From: Gonatopus flavifemur | Lineage: Eukaryota; Arthropoda; Insecta; Hymenoptera; Dryinidae | Assembly: GCA_018340375.1 (NCBI GenBank) | Contig: JAFFJZ010000004.1 | Coordinates: 23,348,001-23,412,000 of the forward strand | Reading direction: 5' to 3' | Length of the DNA stretch: 64,000 nt | Shown here: positions 22,376 through 34,935 of the stretch, in pieces | Layout: each line of letters opens with the position of its first letter | Numbering within the stretch: position 1 is the first letter of the stretch | Notes under the pieces: model-generated | The model's input: the letters and a program-made list of their open reading frames with translations, nothing else | Told to the model about the DNA's origin: nothing | The model's database searches: none | Translations under genes and position numbers: made by a program

Positions 22376-24743
22376 TATACTTTTCTACAAGAACCCTATA
22401 ACAGATAGAAACCATATTGTGAGCAAGCAATGTAGCTAGCCATCCCATAAAAAATATCGATCACGCTGTAGCTCAAGGCACCCGGACGCGACAGTCGTGT
22501 GTCGCGTGCAGTCAAAGGCAGCCGACCATGCTATGGCCCAAGGAACTCGATTTAAAACTGTGACATATTTTTTGAAATAGGATTATTCAATTATTCCATC
22601 TTCAGATTCATTCAATTGTATCTTTCGATGCTTCCTATGGTTGCCTGATACATTCGTCACAAATGAAAATTCATTTTTAATATCCTCAACAAAGAAAAAC
22701 TTGGAATAAAAAAGAGTGACCGCAAAGAGAGTATATTTTGCCTATTCCCAAGATTTTATAAAAATCGATAAACTTTGATAGGTTTTTTTTTTATAAAAAA
22801 GGATCAGTTCATCAAGAATCTATCGAATCTGTCGATTTCTTTATCTCTGAAACCAATGTTATGCTCACCGGGAAATGGTAGTCCCTCGCAAATGATCGAC
22901 ATAAGGTATTTTTCAGAATGCATTTCAATGTGAAACTCGCGGTCCCAAAAAAACAGGTGATTTTTGCGGGCACTCTTCACTCCCGTCCTTCGGAAGTGGG
23001 GTATATCTTTTTGGGAGAAAGGGAATCAATCTTTTCCGATCAAATTTGGATCGATATTAGCAAAATCACTTCCTTCATTTTCCGTAAAACATCAAAAATT
23101 CTTCCATTAATACTTTTCGAGAATTACGAATGCCTCCTGGCGTTTATTCAATCTTCAAAATTTCGGGATGTGAACGCAGAAGAGGCAAAAAAATGGTACA
23201 GTTTATAGGAATTGAGCGTTGCAATTGCTGGACATGAATTATCTACGTTAAAAAGTGGAAAAAAGTGTGGTGCTTTCGGACATTTATTCACATAATTCAT
23301 TTTTCGTTCCGGCAAAAGCACGCGCACGGAGAGGAATGGATTCTAAGGGGTATAAGGAATATTATCAACACTAGAATATTTTGAACTAAGTATGAGGACA
23401 AGTGTCTAGATTCTAAGCACAAGTATCCATTTATTATAAAGATGTTTGTTTCGGGGTAGTAAATTGATCTGTTGATCAGGAATTTATGATTATAATCACA
23501 GCAAGGTGAAAAGTGAATTCTTATTGAAATATAGTATTCTTACAACTATATCTTCAGATGCTTGAAATAAAAAAACAATATGAAAACAATAAATGAATGA
23601 ATAAAAATTCCCTGGGACGTGAACCAAATCTGGTAACGTTGTAGTCGATCACCTTAGCCACTCGGTTGTCGATACTCGTTTGCCGTACTCAGAGAACGTC
23701 AGATCTTCAAAATGTTCATATCTCAAGAACCTCATAGTTTGTACTTGATTTTCATTAAAAAGGGAGGTTATAATGAATAATGAAAGATTGTTATTCATCA
23801 TAAGTATGTATTTTGTTGGTCCTCATAATTTTATTGTTGAAATCTTCATTTCACAACTGCAAGGAACAGAGATTCTTATGATTGGAATACGGATTTTAAT
23901 CGGAAGTATATGCTTTTTATAATAATACATAAAGTTTGACCGTAAAAATCTCGTATTTTAGCACTACAGAAATAGTCAATACCCCTAAACATACAGATAT
24001 TAACAGTTAGTATCCATAGTTGTACAATACAATGCGTATAATCCATTTCTCTCCGTGCGTGAATCAGGTTTTAATTTCAAATACGATTCGTAATGATCAT
24101 TATTTGCATGGAATGGTTTTTATATTGATATCATCATCAAATGAAAAGCTTGATGTTGCAACGTGTTACCACTTGACGTTACAAACCTTCCCATTAAAAG
24201 TAATATACATACGTGCTTGCACTTTTGAATTGGATTCTCATTGTGACGGATATAATGACGAATAATTATATCTTTTGTGCAAAACCAGAATACGAGAGAA
24301 CAGGGGAGGGGAATTAACACAATGAGTGTGAAGAGAGTTCGAAGAGTTTATCGATTCGCGTCGCAGAAATAACTATGGTGAGGGAGTATTGGAGGGTGAA
24401 GAATCTTAAATTCCTAGGTTGAACTTCCCGAGTTCGATCGATCTTTCTTCGCGTGACGAACGAATACATCCGTTTGGAAAATGATGTAAATGAACCAGCT
24501 TGTGACACTCATCAGTTTCGAGTTCGGGTTCATCGATCTCGTATGTTCACTTACGATCAGTGTGGATGGAATCGGTGTTGGTGATCTCTTGACGAACGGA
24601 GAAAAATTTTATCGATGAGGTTACAAACACTACGAATATTCTGAATCTAATTCAGTGGTACAATTATTATTGATCTCCCGAGAACAGTGCTTGGCCATGT
24701 TTTGAACTCTCATATACATGGGTTATCAATGTTATTATGATTA
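22376..24743. other. Gene-free stretch
   Basis: No supported protein gene; the 96-codon frame at 22918-23208 has no recognisable motif. The only structured item is a tRNA-like sequence on the minus strand near 23613-23690. Confidence 0.5.
23613..23690 (-). repeat. tRNA-like sequence, probably a SINE remnant
   Basis: Read on the minus strand it contains TGGCTAAGGTG (A-box-like, 23650-23660) followed by GGTTCACGTCC (B-box-like, 23615-23625). That is the order and approximate spacing of an internal RNA polymerase III promoter. I cannot fold it into a good cloverleaf with a clear anticodon arm, so a tRNA-derived SINE or degenerate tRNA is more likely than a working tRNA. Confidence 0.4.
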
Positions 24744-25980
24744 CACTGTGAAAAATTTCTATGGAGAAATTCGTACATACTCATGTGGAAATAGCCAGAG
24801 TTGACAAATGGCGCGGTACTGGCAAAGTTGTATTTGCCAGACACTTCGACAGAAACAACTGTACCCTTTCAGAATCATTATCAGTTTTCCGACTGGCGCC
24901 GAATGTTCACCAGATTTCAGACGGTCTTGAGCCAGTATCGAATTAATACTGTTCGGAGAATACCCAGACCGTACAGAAATGGAACCGCGTCAGTACTGAA
25001 TCAGAGTTGGTTGGATGGGGAAATGCGAAAAAAAGACGATACGACGCCAATATCGATGCAACGTTGTTCTAATACGGAATAGATAGTGGTTAGGGATTCC
25101 ACTGATCTTTTCAATAACACGGTTACTTTGATGGAACAATACTGCGCCAGTATTGAGCCAGAGTTGGTATTAGCATTCAATATGTTCGATAGATGACAAT
25201 GTCCCAGTATTGATAGGACTCTGGCTGACTATGAAATCGGCAGTCAACTAATGTTGGAATCACGATCTTGGCAATTCAGCTGTTTTAGTGAGCCGAAGTC
25301 TTGCCAGCATCAGGCCAGAGTTGGTATGATCATTCAATATGTTTGGAAGATAGCAATGTGCCAGGATTGATAAGACTCTCACTGATTACGAAATTGGTAG
25401 TCGACTGACGTTAAAATCACGATCTTGGGAATTCGGTTGTTGTAGTGAGCCGAAACCGCGTCAGCATTTATCCAGAGTTGTTATGATCATTCAACATGTT
25501 TGAAAGACGACAATGTGTCAGCATCGATAGAACTCTGACTGACTCAGGAATCGGTGGTCGAATGACATTAAAATCATGATCCCAGCAACTTGGATGTTGT
25601 AGGGAGCCAAAGTCACGCCAGCATTCGGCCAGAGTTGGTATCATCATCCGATATTTTCGAGAGACAACAATGTGCCAGTATTGGTAGGACTTTATTCCAC
25701 TATTTTGTTTTGCATCCTTCAAATAAACACAAACAACTTCCTCATCGTCGATAGGTAACGCTATGTTGAGTAGAACAAAACAGAAAACAATGGACGAACC
25801 CATTTATCAGGATCAATTCGCTTTGAATTTCAGTTCAATAGGGATTAATGTAAGCTGTATTCTTGTTTGAGTTTGAGAAGGTTTTCCAGTGGCTGACTTT
25901 AAGTCAGATGAGTCTTCTTCCGGCTGCATCTTAAATTCAGCTTATATTTTAACTGAAATCAAGTTTTTCTTTTCACCGTG
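24744..25980. mobile_element. 1.2 kb non-autonomous element carrying a satellite array
   Basis: The left end is CACTGTGAAAAATTT, preceded by TA. The right-end inverse is CACGGTGAAAAGAAA, but the right flank is AT, so the right border is less certain. The interior begins with dyads of the GCGCCAGTATTGAGCC type and then contains a 157-bp tandem array. The ends resemble the CAC-N-G-poly(A) MITE group. Non-coding. Confidence 0.45.
25161..25690. repeat. 157-bp tandem repeat, about 3.4 copies
   Basis: The word GAGTTGGTAT or GAGTTGTTAT starts at 25161, 25318, 25475 and 25632, giving an exact 157-bp period three times. Units share ordered words such as TTCAATATGTT, CACGATCTTGG and GTGAGCCGAA, with moderate divergence between copies. 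It is embedded in the element at 24744-25980. Confidence 0.85.
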
Positions 25981-27678
25981 ATCTTCAGGGCAGTATGAGC
26001 CCGCGTTCCATTCCGAAGGCTCTTATATAGGTTAGCCGTTCAGTCACCCGTGACCAATATGGAGAAAGGGGGAGGGGGTTGTGGAGTAGGTGATTCTTTA
26101 TCGCTCATCATCAGTGTTACAATCGTTGTTGCTATGTTTGTTACTTGTCTAAGTACTATTTATGGAACCGCTAGGGTGTGTTTATCCTAGGGCTGTGGTC
26201 CACATTGGGTTTATGTATACTCCACCGTCACGGTTGATGTTCTTAGGTTTTTTTGCATTTCTATGGCTTCACGAATTCTTCTACTCATCGTGTATGGTGC
26301 TCTCGCTATGGTTCTGGTTCTCTCCAAGTGTACACGGAGAAAAATGTGTATGGTAGAACAAGCAATATAAGAATTGTCAACATTTTATTGCTGGTTATGC
26401 GTAAATTTGTTGTTTGTACCACCACAGCAAATTGCTTCATTAACAAGAATTGTATTGCTGAAAATCACTTGTTGAAATGACAATATGAGTTGCTATTCCA
26501 ACTCACAATCAACATTGTGGATCTGACAGAACAATATCAAGCATTGACAACAATGAGTATCACAGAATTAACAAAGAGAATTGTCGTAACGAAATCCATT
26601 TATTGTCAAAACAGCTATATATTTTGAACGTATAAAGTGGTATACTGATTCCCGTGAGAAATTGATTTTGATCCACTTCAGGAGATAGTTAAAAATGATA
26701 TCTATATGATATACATTCTTCTACAAACCGTTCTTCGATGCAGTTTTTCTTGAATGCACAAACATAAAAATCAATCCCAATTGCTGATTGATTAACAAAC
26801 CTCACATGAGTTTGATAAACAACTTTGACGAGTTTCATTCGTTTCTGAAAAAATTCCTATGATTCAAATCTATCGCGATTTCTTTTAAAGATTTATGAAT
26901 CAAGTTTTTGTGAATATTAAACGGATCACAGCATTCGTTATTGAACAGATGGAGAAACTTTTGCACATATTTACGATGATGATATGTACGAATATTGATA
27001 ATAGAATCGATTTGTAATCATTTTTTCAATAACTGTTTGTCAGTATCACTTAGTTCATTTGCACTTATTAACTCTGATGATCGTGAATAAGTCAATTTGT
27101 GACAATCTTCTTTTAAAAACGAACCAACTGAACACTCCATTATTATGTTTCAGTAAACTATTCAAACTGCACTTGAGCTCAAAATCACTAAATAGAAAAA
27201 CATATTCTGATTTCACACCATTAGTAATAAAAGACTGCTACTAGTGAAACAAAAGAACGCCGGTCTCAGGAACAAAAGAGTGTCACACAAGGAATTCAAA
27301 TCTGCAGAGACATATGTTGAATAATATCAAATTTTGAGATTATTACAAAAAAAAATGAACAATTCCTAAGATATGGGCGGAAGTGAAATGCAGCGAATAT
27401 CTGGTCAGAAACGCAAGAAAGTTGAGAGAAAAATCAGATATATTAATGAAAGTATAGAGGAAAGGAAGTGGGCGGAAATTGACTGAAGAAATGAAAAATA
27501 CAATTCAAAATTTTTATCGGGATGGTGAAATTACTAGGTTGATGGCAGGTTAAAAAGATTGTGTATCCGTACGTGATGAGAACGGTGCAGAGTTGGAGGA
27601 ACCAAAACGATTGATACTTTGGAATCCAGATGAAATTCACATGAAATTTAAGCATAAGTCATGATGTTAGAAAAACTA
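25981..27678. other. Gene-free stretch with one MITE end
   Basis: No gene. At 26333 a left end CACGGAGAAAAATGTG occurs directly after TA, followed to about 26620 by TTGTCAAC- and ACAATnnnTTGT-type dyads. It is an evident member of the MITE group, but I could not place its right end. Confidence 0.5.
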
Positions 27679-30252
27679 CCCGACTGGAAATTGTCATCAG
27701 GTTAACCCAACATATGATGAGGACCTGACAAGGTCATCCGAAATAAGGAATACCCGTTACGGTCCTGATCGGGATTGGGTGTGGATGACTCGCGTATGGA
27801 TGACCTCATTTGGTCCTAGTCAGGATTTCCTCAAATTATCCTGAAAAGGTCGAAGTAGGTTTTCCTCGCTGTATCCGCATCAGGACCTCGTTCGGTCATC
27901 CTAAGACCATGGACATAGTTTGATAAACTGAATACAAGAATGTACAGACTTGATTTCAGATTGTACACTCTTTGATTAAACAAATTTTCCTTCAATAAGA
28001 AGAACATGTTTGAACGATTTTCAACTGTGCCTGTTTTTAAATTCAATCCCTTCATTCCGAACACATTACCTACTTCTGAAAACTGTTGAACAATTTGTTC
28101 AATCTATTCTCAATGTGAATTGAAAACTAACTATTTGGGTTTTAATTAGGCGGAACTTATGAAAATTTCACAAGATTTTCCACGTTATGCATACAGCGAA
28201 AAAAACTTAGCAAACGTTCAACCATCACCAGCGAAATAAGTATTTCATTTAACTTATCACAATTCTCATAAGGTTGATTTATTGACTATTCAGCATCATT
28301 TTTCTTTCCTACACATCACATCATCTGAGTATTATTCAAAGAGTATATATGAACTGAATGAATATGTGTTTCGTCATAATCAAATATAAGTTTCGAACAA
28401 GTACTCTTCTTTCGTTATTTCTTGATTAATACGCATAAAAAAATCTGTTATTGAGTGCAAAATGAATCATTGAATCAGTTATCACTGCTGTAATATGTAA
28501 AAAATCATAAGTTGCTGATGTGGTGACAATTAATTCTATTCAAATATACGATAATATCAACAACGACAATATCTATATCAATATCAATTTACATCAGTAT
28601 TTCTCGGAAAAAACTCAGAAATCCCAATCATTTTGTAATAATAAAGGTCATGAAGAACTCATTCGATCAAAAATATTTCAAGCGAATGTTCAAAATGAAA
28701 TGCAAAAAACTTGAATTATTCACTGTCAGCTCGACGGATGGTTTTACTTTTCAAATTAAAAAGTACTCTTCAAGTTGAAATTTGTTAATTTCAGAAAGAA
28801 GCCTCATTTTCTGAGTTGAATTTGTTGTTAGGGTGATGATAAACTTGTGAGAAGAGTTTGAAAGTTGAGTGGAATCTATATTGATCAGGAAAGTCCAAAT
28901 CGTGTGGCAAAAGTTAGAAAATCTGTCAACTTAGCTCACGGCGCATGGGCTTTTCTTCACTAAACCAAATGCTGGCAGGAGAAATTCATCAAAATATAGT
29001 GGATTCAAAGTGATGTGAAGTAAGAGAGGACCGAAATATTCATTAGATTTTATTCGTTCTTATAAACGTTCTAAGAAATAAGAAAAGACTATAGAAGATC
29101 CAAAGTGTCGTCTTCCCATATTTTTGTTCCAATAATGTTGTGTCATGTTCCTACAAATAAATGTTATTATATTTATGAAACAGGTTCAATACACATGTTT
29201 CCTCAACCTAACACTAGTTACTGGTGAAAAGATACGAAAATGCACACTCAAAAATGCAAATCATTGAAACAAAAATATTGAGAGACGATACATTGAGTCA
29301 TACATAGCCTTACCATATTTATCAACATTATTATAATAACTAATAAAATTCAATGCATGTATCTGTCCTCTCTTACTTCACATCACTTTGAATTCGCTAT
29401 ATTTTGATGAATTTCTCCTGCCAGCATTTGGTTTAGTAAAAAAAAGCTGATAGAATACCCATGCGCTGTCAGCTAAGTTGACAGATTTTCTAACTTTTGC
29501 CACACGATTTGGACTTTCCTGATCAATATAGATTCCACTCAACTTTCAAACTCTTCCTACAAGTTTATTATCACCCTAACAACAAATTCAACTCAGAAGA
29601 TAAGGCTTTTTTCTCAAATTTGAAAATTTCAACTCCAAGAGTGCTCTTCAATTTGGAAAATAAAACCATCCGACGAGCTGCAAGTGAATAATTCAAGTTT
29701 TTTGTTATTCATTTTGAACATTCTTTTGACATATTTTTGATCAAATGAGTTCTTCATGACTCATATTTCTTACAAAATCAATATGATCTCTGAGTTTTTG
29801 CCCAGAAGTGCTGATGTAAGTATTTGAAGAAAATTCATTTTCATTGCATCAACAAATTACGATTTTTTGACACGTTACAACAGCTATGACTGATTCACTT
29901 AATCATTTTGCACTTACTAACAGACTTTTTGATACACATTATTCAAGAAATAACCACCACACATTTCACAAAAATAATTCATCCATTTGTTGATCACATA
30001 AATTTAACCTCACATCTGTCAACCGAACTGCAATTTTCACACAGGCTCATAGATTAGTTTTGATTTATTTTTGAGGTTTCAGTAAGGAATTCCTCACAAA
30101 ATCCTAATTAGTCTTTCCTGCTGGGGTCCTCATAATAGTGCAGCGTGACATGACTTGTTAGGTCCTGATGAGGTTGCCTTATCTACCTCATCAGGACCTG
30201 ATCTGGATCAAGGTTTACCTGATCTGGTCCATGGGGTAAATTTCTAGTCGGG
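27679..30252. mobile_element. 2.6 kb hairpin (foldback) element
   Basis: Ends are CCCGACTGGAAATTG and (inverse) CCCGACTAGAAATTTACC, with TA on both sides (27677-27678 and 30253-30254). The arms are inverted copies over most of the element. About 28230-29030 pairs with 29366-30060, for example GTTAGAAAATCTGTCAAC against GTTGACAGATTTTCTAAC, leaving a loop of about 335 bp. Terminal zones contain dyads such as CAGGACCTGATCTGG. No credible coding frame is present; the frame at 29497-29691 recurs at 34969-35163 only because an arm is repeated there. Confidence 0.75.
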
Positions 30253-30446
30253 TAATTGCTCAAACATCATAGTTTTTTAAAAAAATCGGTTTTCCGGAGG
30301 TATTCAGATTCAAAATTCCTTATTCACGGTGTCATTGTCGAAATATGTTATGTGTATATATGTATATATTAACGTATTGTTCATGATTAATTTTAGTGAT
30401 TTTGGCCGTGTTTAACTGACTATAATTATTACAGTGATAAAAATCA

Positions 30447-30718
30447 CCCAGAAAACAAAGTGGTTCAATGATTGTACAATCATGTACACTTCGAAGTCGT
30501 TCACGATTTTACAATTAACTATATGATAAGTTAACACATTATTGACCAATGATGCATGCATTGAAGACTATCGCAACTGCTGTGCATCAATGATTGTACA
30601 ATAATTAATAGTATTCACGCGTTAGCCATTCTGATAGTACAACCATTGGTCAATTGTTCATGCATCATCGTGTCCATCAGATTGAGCGATCGTGGACTCG
30701 TTCGTTTTGTTTTCTGGG
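30447..30718. mobile_element. MITE with CA target duplication
   Basis: A 272-bp element with perfect 13-bp ends CCCAGAAAACAAA and TTTGTTTTCTGGG, flanked by CA on both sides (30445-30446 and 30719-30720). The interior holds short dyads such as CAATGATTGTACAATCATG and GATGCATGCATT. Non-coding; the 64-codon frame on the minus strand is incidental. Confidence 0.65.
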
Positions 30719-33700
30719 CATGGAACGAGTGTTTGATATTCTCAAAGTTTAGGCCGAGGAAAAATTTTCCTGCAAGTTTCAGATTTTTATGACTTACCCC
30801 ACAACCCAAGGTTGAACCGTAAAATATGCTGTTTTCAAAAATTTACAAATTTCAAGTTGAAAATTTGGTTATAAAGAGCAGGCCGAAAGGTCCACTGGCA
30901 CGTTTTCTTGTTCATTCCATGTATGCTTTTGATATGGAAAAAAAGATTATTACCTCACATCGAATAGGACAGGCACACAAATAACTTGAAAATTACGAAA
31001 AATAGTCAAATAACACATTTTTTCAGTACACTGCTATTTTTTGGGGATACCTCTTGAGTCACTTTTGATATTTCTCAGAGCAACTGCTATCTTTCAGCTT
31101 CAAAATGCCACCCTGAACGTTGAAATATGTCTCATGTTAAAGAATTTGCAGTCACAAACATGAGAGCTCAAAAACAGCACTTCTGAAGTGTGTTTATTGG
31201 TCTGGAATGGATCTGACGAAATATAAAAATCAAATGGGGCTGAATTTCCTTTTCTCACACCTCAGAGAAGATCTCTACCAAGTACGACGAAAATCTCAAA
31301 TAGTGCAGCTTTAGCGATCTGGGGATTTCATATGGAATGACCCAAGCGTTCCTGTCTCGTTAAAACTAATTCACTATGGCGAGATGATTTCAGCTGGACA
31401 GCTTTTCCAACACATTGGATATTTTCATTGGGGGTTTTTGACGTGGACATTATAAATGTGGGAATTCCACCTAGGACCTATTTTTTACCTTGAAGTCTGT
31501 TTACAAACAAACCTCAATGTAAATGAAGTTCTCAAGATTCAATTCATTTTTTCATAAGTAACAATTGTTTTTCACATCTACTCGCATCATATTCTTCACC
31601 AAGTTACAATCAACCAAGAATATATCGGTTTTTCATCGATTCGGAGAAAAATTTCACAATATGGTGATTACTATTCACATCAGATATGACTTTTCAATTG
31701 AAAATTTTTTATATTATATCCATGTTTTTTTCAATCAGAGGAGATTCTTCATCTAATCGACAACATTTGATACCTTGATATTTTACGATATAGTTTTCAA
31801 TATGTCATACTTTTATTCATTTTGTTCGTTGAGATTAATAGGTTGAGGTCAAGCGCATGTCTCTTCCTTCCGGAATTTACGATGTTCAGTAAATTGAGTT
31901 TCGTAACCAGGCATAGATCGAGCTAAATGGAAATGGAAGTATCGTTAAAAAAACAGCTCTAACGAACCCAAAAAGAGAGAGAGTGAGCTCGCCGGAATTA
32001 TATTGGTTTTATACACGTCGTAAGTGAGACGGGATTGATCCCTCTGGACTACGGTAATAGACTTCTTTTGATACGAGTAGTACATAGTTTGTATACTGAT
32101 ACTTTCTGAAAAATTTTGTATCTTTTTAAATGAAATATGTTTACACGGATGTTAATGAGCTTGAAATTTCTTTTCACTCGAAAGCAAACAGGGTGGATAC
32201 TTTGGTTTTTGTTGTTAATTTTCAAAGAACACGGAAAGAAGGTTTCTGAAAATTCTTCAAAGCACATACTTGAATGTATTCCGGATTTCAAATATATTAC
32301 ATAAAATGTACAGGGAGCGTATTCGAAAGATGTTACTTGAAAAAGAATTTTTTGTGGAATAAGCTTTTGTACGGTTTCTTGACTTCAGTACTTACGATGG
32401 AGTATATACAGGAGAGAGACTTTCCATGAGAGGAAGTTCAATTTAGCGAATAGTTCATATAACGAAAGAAAGTTGGAAGAAATATCCCAACGGGACCGTT
32501 GAAAATATTTGAAATTATATTATTGTCGTGGATTAGATGTACATTTCATGCAGTAAAATGTACATTTTTCACCAGCTTCTGGGAATCTTATTCAGGGCCT
32601 GCTATAGCCTTGCGTTGCATCGTTCTTGAGATCCTGTTTGTAACGTCAAGCTCCTACAATTCAAGTTTTTCACAATCAAACTTGAGGATCTTCGAGGAAC
32701 TTGAGAGTTGAATCATCGAATTAGCAACTCGAAACTTTCTTTTCTATGATTTTTTTCGACAGTTATATTTTTTGATTTCAATAATAATTTCTCATAGCAT
32801 CCATGAATAGCTTATGATCATTTTCACAGCTGTGTTGAAAAAGGAAAATAAAGACAGGGATTACTTGTTTTGTTAGGAGCCCTTCGCCAACCCATAATAT
32901 TCAATTTTAAAATGAATTTTAACCACTGATGAACCTTTTACCAGTCAGTGACAGGAAATCAATCGTTGACTACTTAATCAGCATAGTCGTACGTCACCTG
33001 TTTATCAGATAGCTTCACTATTGAGCTGCCTTGCGTCAATGAAGCAGAAATTTCGAGCCGATCTCAATAATTTCAAACAATCCGATCTTCGAGCAGAGCT
33101 GAGAAAATTTCAGGCACAGATATGAAGTTTCATATGGGGCACCCCATTTCACAGCCGGATCCGGTCCGGACCACTTTAGGGCTTACCGGATAGGAACTTT
33201 TACTCGGGTAGATCGTTACTGAGAAAAATTGCTATCAGACAAAGGACCCTGGTTGAGAAAAACCATTGATTCTCGTCAAATCTCACTGAATCTCGCAAAA
33301 TCTCATTGAACTTTGGACAATGTTCTGACCAAATCTCATGAAATTCCATTTGTCAAAATCGGTTTATGAAACAATATTGGGTCCGATGTTTGATTAGTAG
33401 CAGAGGCGATATTAGGGGTACATTCTACTTTGTTGGGTCAAAATTTTCGATTTTTTTTCTTGCATGAATTGGATGTTTGGAGTGTCTAGAATATTGTCTC
33501 AAACCCCCGAAGTGGAAGCTGGACTGGTTACGAAGTTACGAGCGATTGTATGTTGTCGCGCGCAAGTAGAGAAGTCGCATGATTTACACTGAGAAAAATG
33601 ATACGATGAGAAGTCCTATCATTGACAGCAAGTTCAGGATACTCTTGAAATCTAACTGAATATAGGTTCAGTTCTATGGAAACAAAACATCCATCACGAG

Positions 33701-33877
33701 GAAACGTACTGTCATAACCTGATAACGTACTGTCGTGACAGTACATTCTCACAAAATTGAACCTACATCCAGTTATATTTTCAGTAGTTTTCTTCTCCAG
33801 AGTAACGTAACATTATCTTGTTGGTTAAACTGTATAAATTTTTCAAATTTTTTGGCGTGGAATGATTTTGATCTCGT
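30719..33877. other. Gene-free stretch with repeat fragments
   Basis: No supported gene. About 33045-33410 is a diverged direct copy of sequence in the hAT-like element at 58537-59524 and just beyond it, sharing GAAATTTCGAGCCGATCTC. At 33589 a MITE-type end CACTGAGAAAAATG follows TA, without a definable partner. Confidence 0.5.
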
Positions 33878-34935
33878 GTGTACGTGCCACACAAAAAGCG
33901 TTACGGTTTTGACTTGGGCCTTCGAGATTATCGTGAATGTGTTGTTCGACGAGAAATGTACACGGATAGAAAAAGTGTTAATACTGAGAAACGTCCTGCT
34001 AAATCTTTTGTTAAAAGAAAGTTTTACGGGAATCGTTACACCAATGGAAAGGAGCAGAAGTTTAGTAGTACATCGGCGAAAAAACTTGCGCGCTCGGAGT
34101 GCTTTGACGTCACACATTTGCCCAATTTTTGCTATTGTATTCTGAATTTTACACTTGTTTTTTCCGAGCTTGCCAAGATTTCAAAATGCAAAACGTGCAA
34201 CAGCGACGCGTCTTTCAGAAAAACTGGTGAACAGGGCTTTGGATTCAAACTTGCTGTGTCGTGCCAATGTAACAAAACTGTTACAATTGAATCGTGTCCA
34301 AAAGTGAACAATAAATCTTTTGAAGTGAATCGGCGCATTGTTCACGTCATGCGCTTATTGGGTATTGGTTTAGCCGGAATGAATTGCTTTTCTGCGTTGA
34401 TGGATATCGGAGAAGGTTTATCAATACGTCTATATTATTCAAGCGTTGACAATATTCATACAGCAGCGAAGGCCGTTTTTCACCACACTCAGAGAAAAAA
34501 AGTTGCTGAAAGAGCAAACCTCGAAAATTTGCTTTGCCGATATGGCAAAACTTGTTGCTGAATTAGCAAATAATTTGCTACCACAGCAAAAATTTTGCTC
34601 TTTTAACAAGCGCTTGCCATTCAGCAATCCAGAATTGTAGATATACGGACAGCTGGGAAATTTCGCTGAATTAGCAAATGTCTTGCTAAAATAGCAGAAT
34701 TTTTGCTGTAACAGCAACCGTCTTGCTGATTTAGCAAAGCAGATTTTTCGGAATCGCTTTTTCAGCAAGAATTTTTCTCTGCGTGCAAGTTATTGAAAAA
34801 GCTGGTCGCGAGGGAAAGAAACTAAACGCTGAGCGAGGCAATGAGAGTGGTTTAACCGTTTCCGGTGACGAATCCTGGAGTCGTCGTGGATTTTATACGT
34901 TGTTCGGAATTATTACAGTGATTGGACATTCCATG
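33878..34935 (+). pseudogene. Mutator-like transposase relic, interrupted
   Basis: N-terminal part of a Mutator-like transposase domain protein common in insect genomes. The first segment (33878-34485) contains the family-typical start around KRKFYGNRYTNG and CKTCNSDASF. It continues with a GFGFKLAVSCQC / SCP motif and FEVNRRIVHVMRLLGIGLAG. It stops at a 300-bp MITE (34486-34785). Removing that insert with one CA copy rejoins the frame, which continues as VIEKAGREGKK and then SGDESWSRRGF. The Asp of that last block is the likely first catalytic residue. The frame is lost at about 34936, where a foldback-arm repeat begins, so the rest of the DDE domain is missing. It cannot encode an active enzyme. 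The family is named from memory of its conserved N-terminus. Confidence 0.65.
34486..34785. mobile_element. 300-bp MITE inserted in a transposase frame
   Basis: Ends are CACTCAGAGAAAAA and (inverse) CACGCAGAGAAAAA, with CA on both sides (34484-34485 and 34786-34787). The interior is an array of TTGCTGAATTAGCAAA-type dyads like that at 18782-19151. Precise removal with one CA restores the surrounding Mutator-like frame, which independently confirms both borders and the 2-bp duplication. Confidence 0.85.

Noticed and set aside
22918..23208. 96-codon frame as a possible host gene
   Set aside because: There is no domain, no conserved motif and no splice signals that extend it; it is isolated in AT-rich DNA.
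25161..25690. CRISPR-like array
   Set aside because: The 157-bp units are contiguous and diverged with no unique spacers, and the context is an animal transposon. It is a tandem repeat.
33773..34117. Overlapping frames on both strands over the Mutator-like relic
   Set aside because: They overlap the recognisable Mutator-like coding frame and show no motifs of their own.
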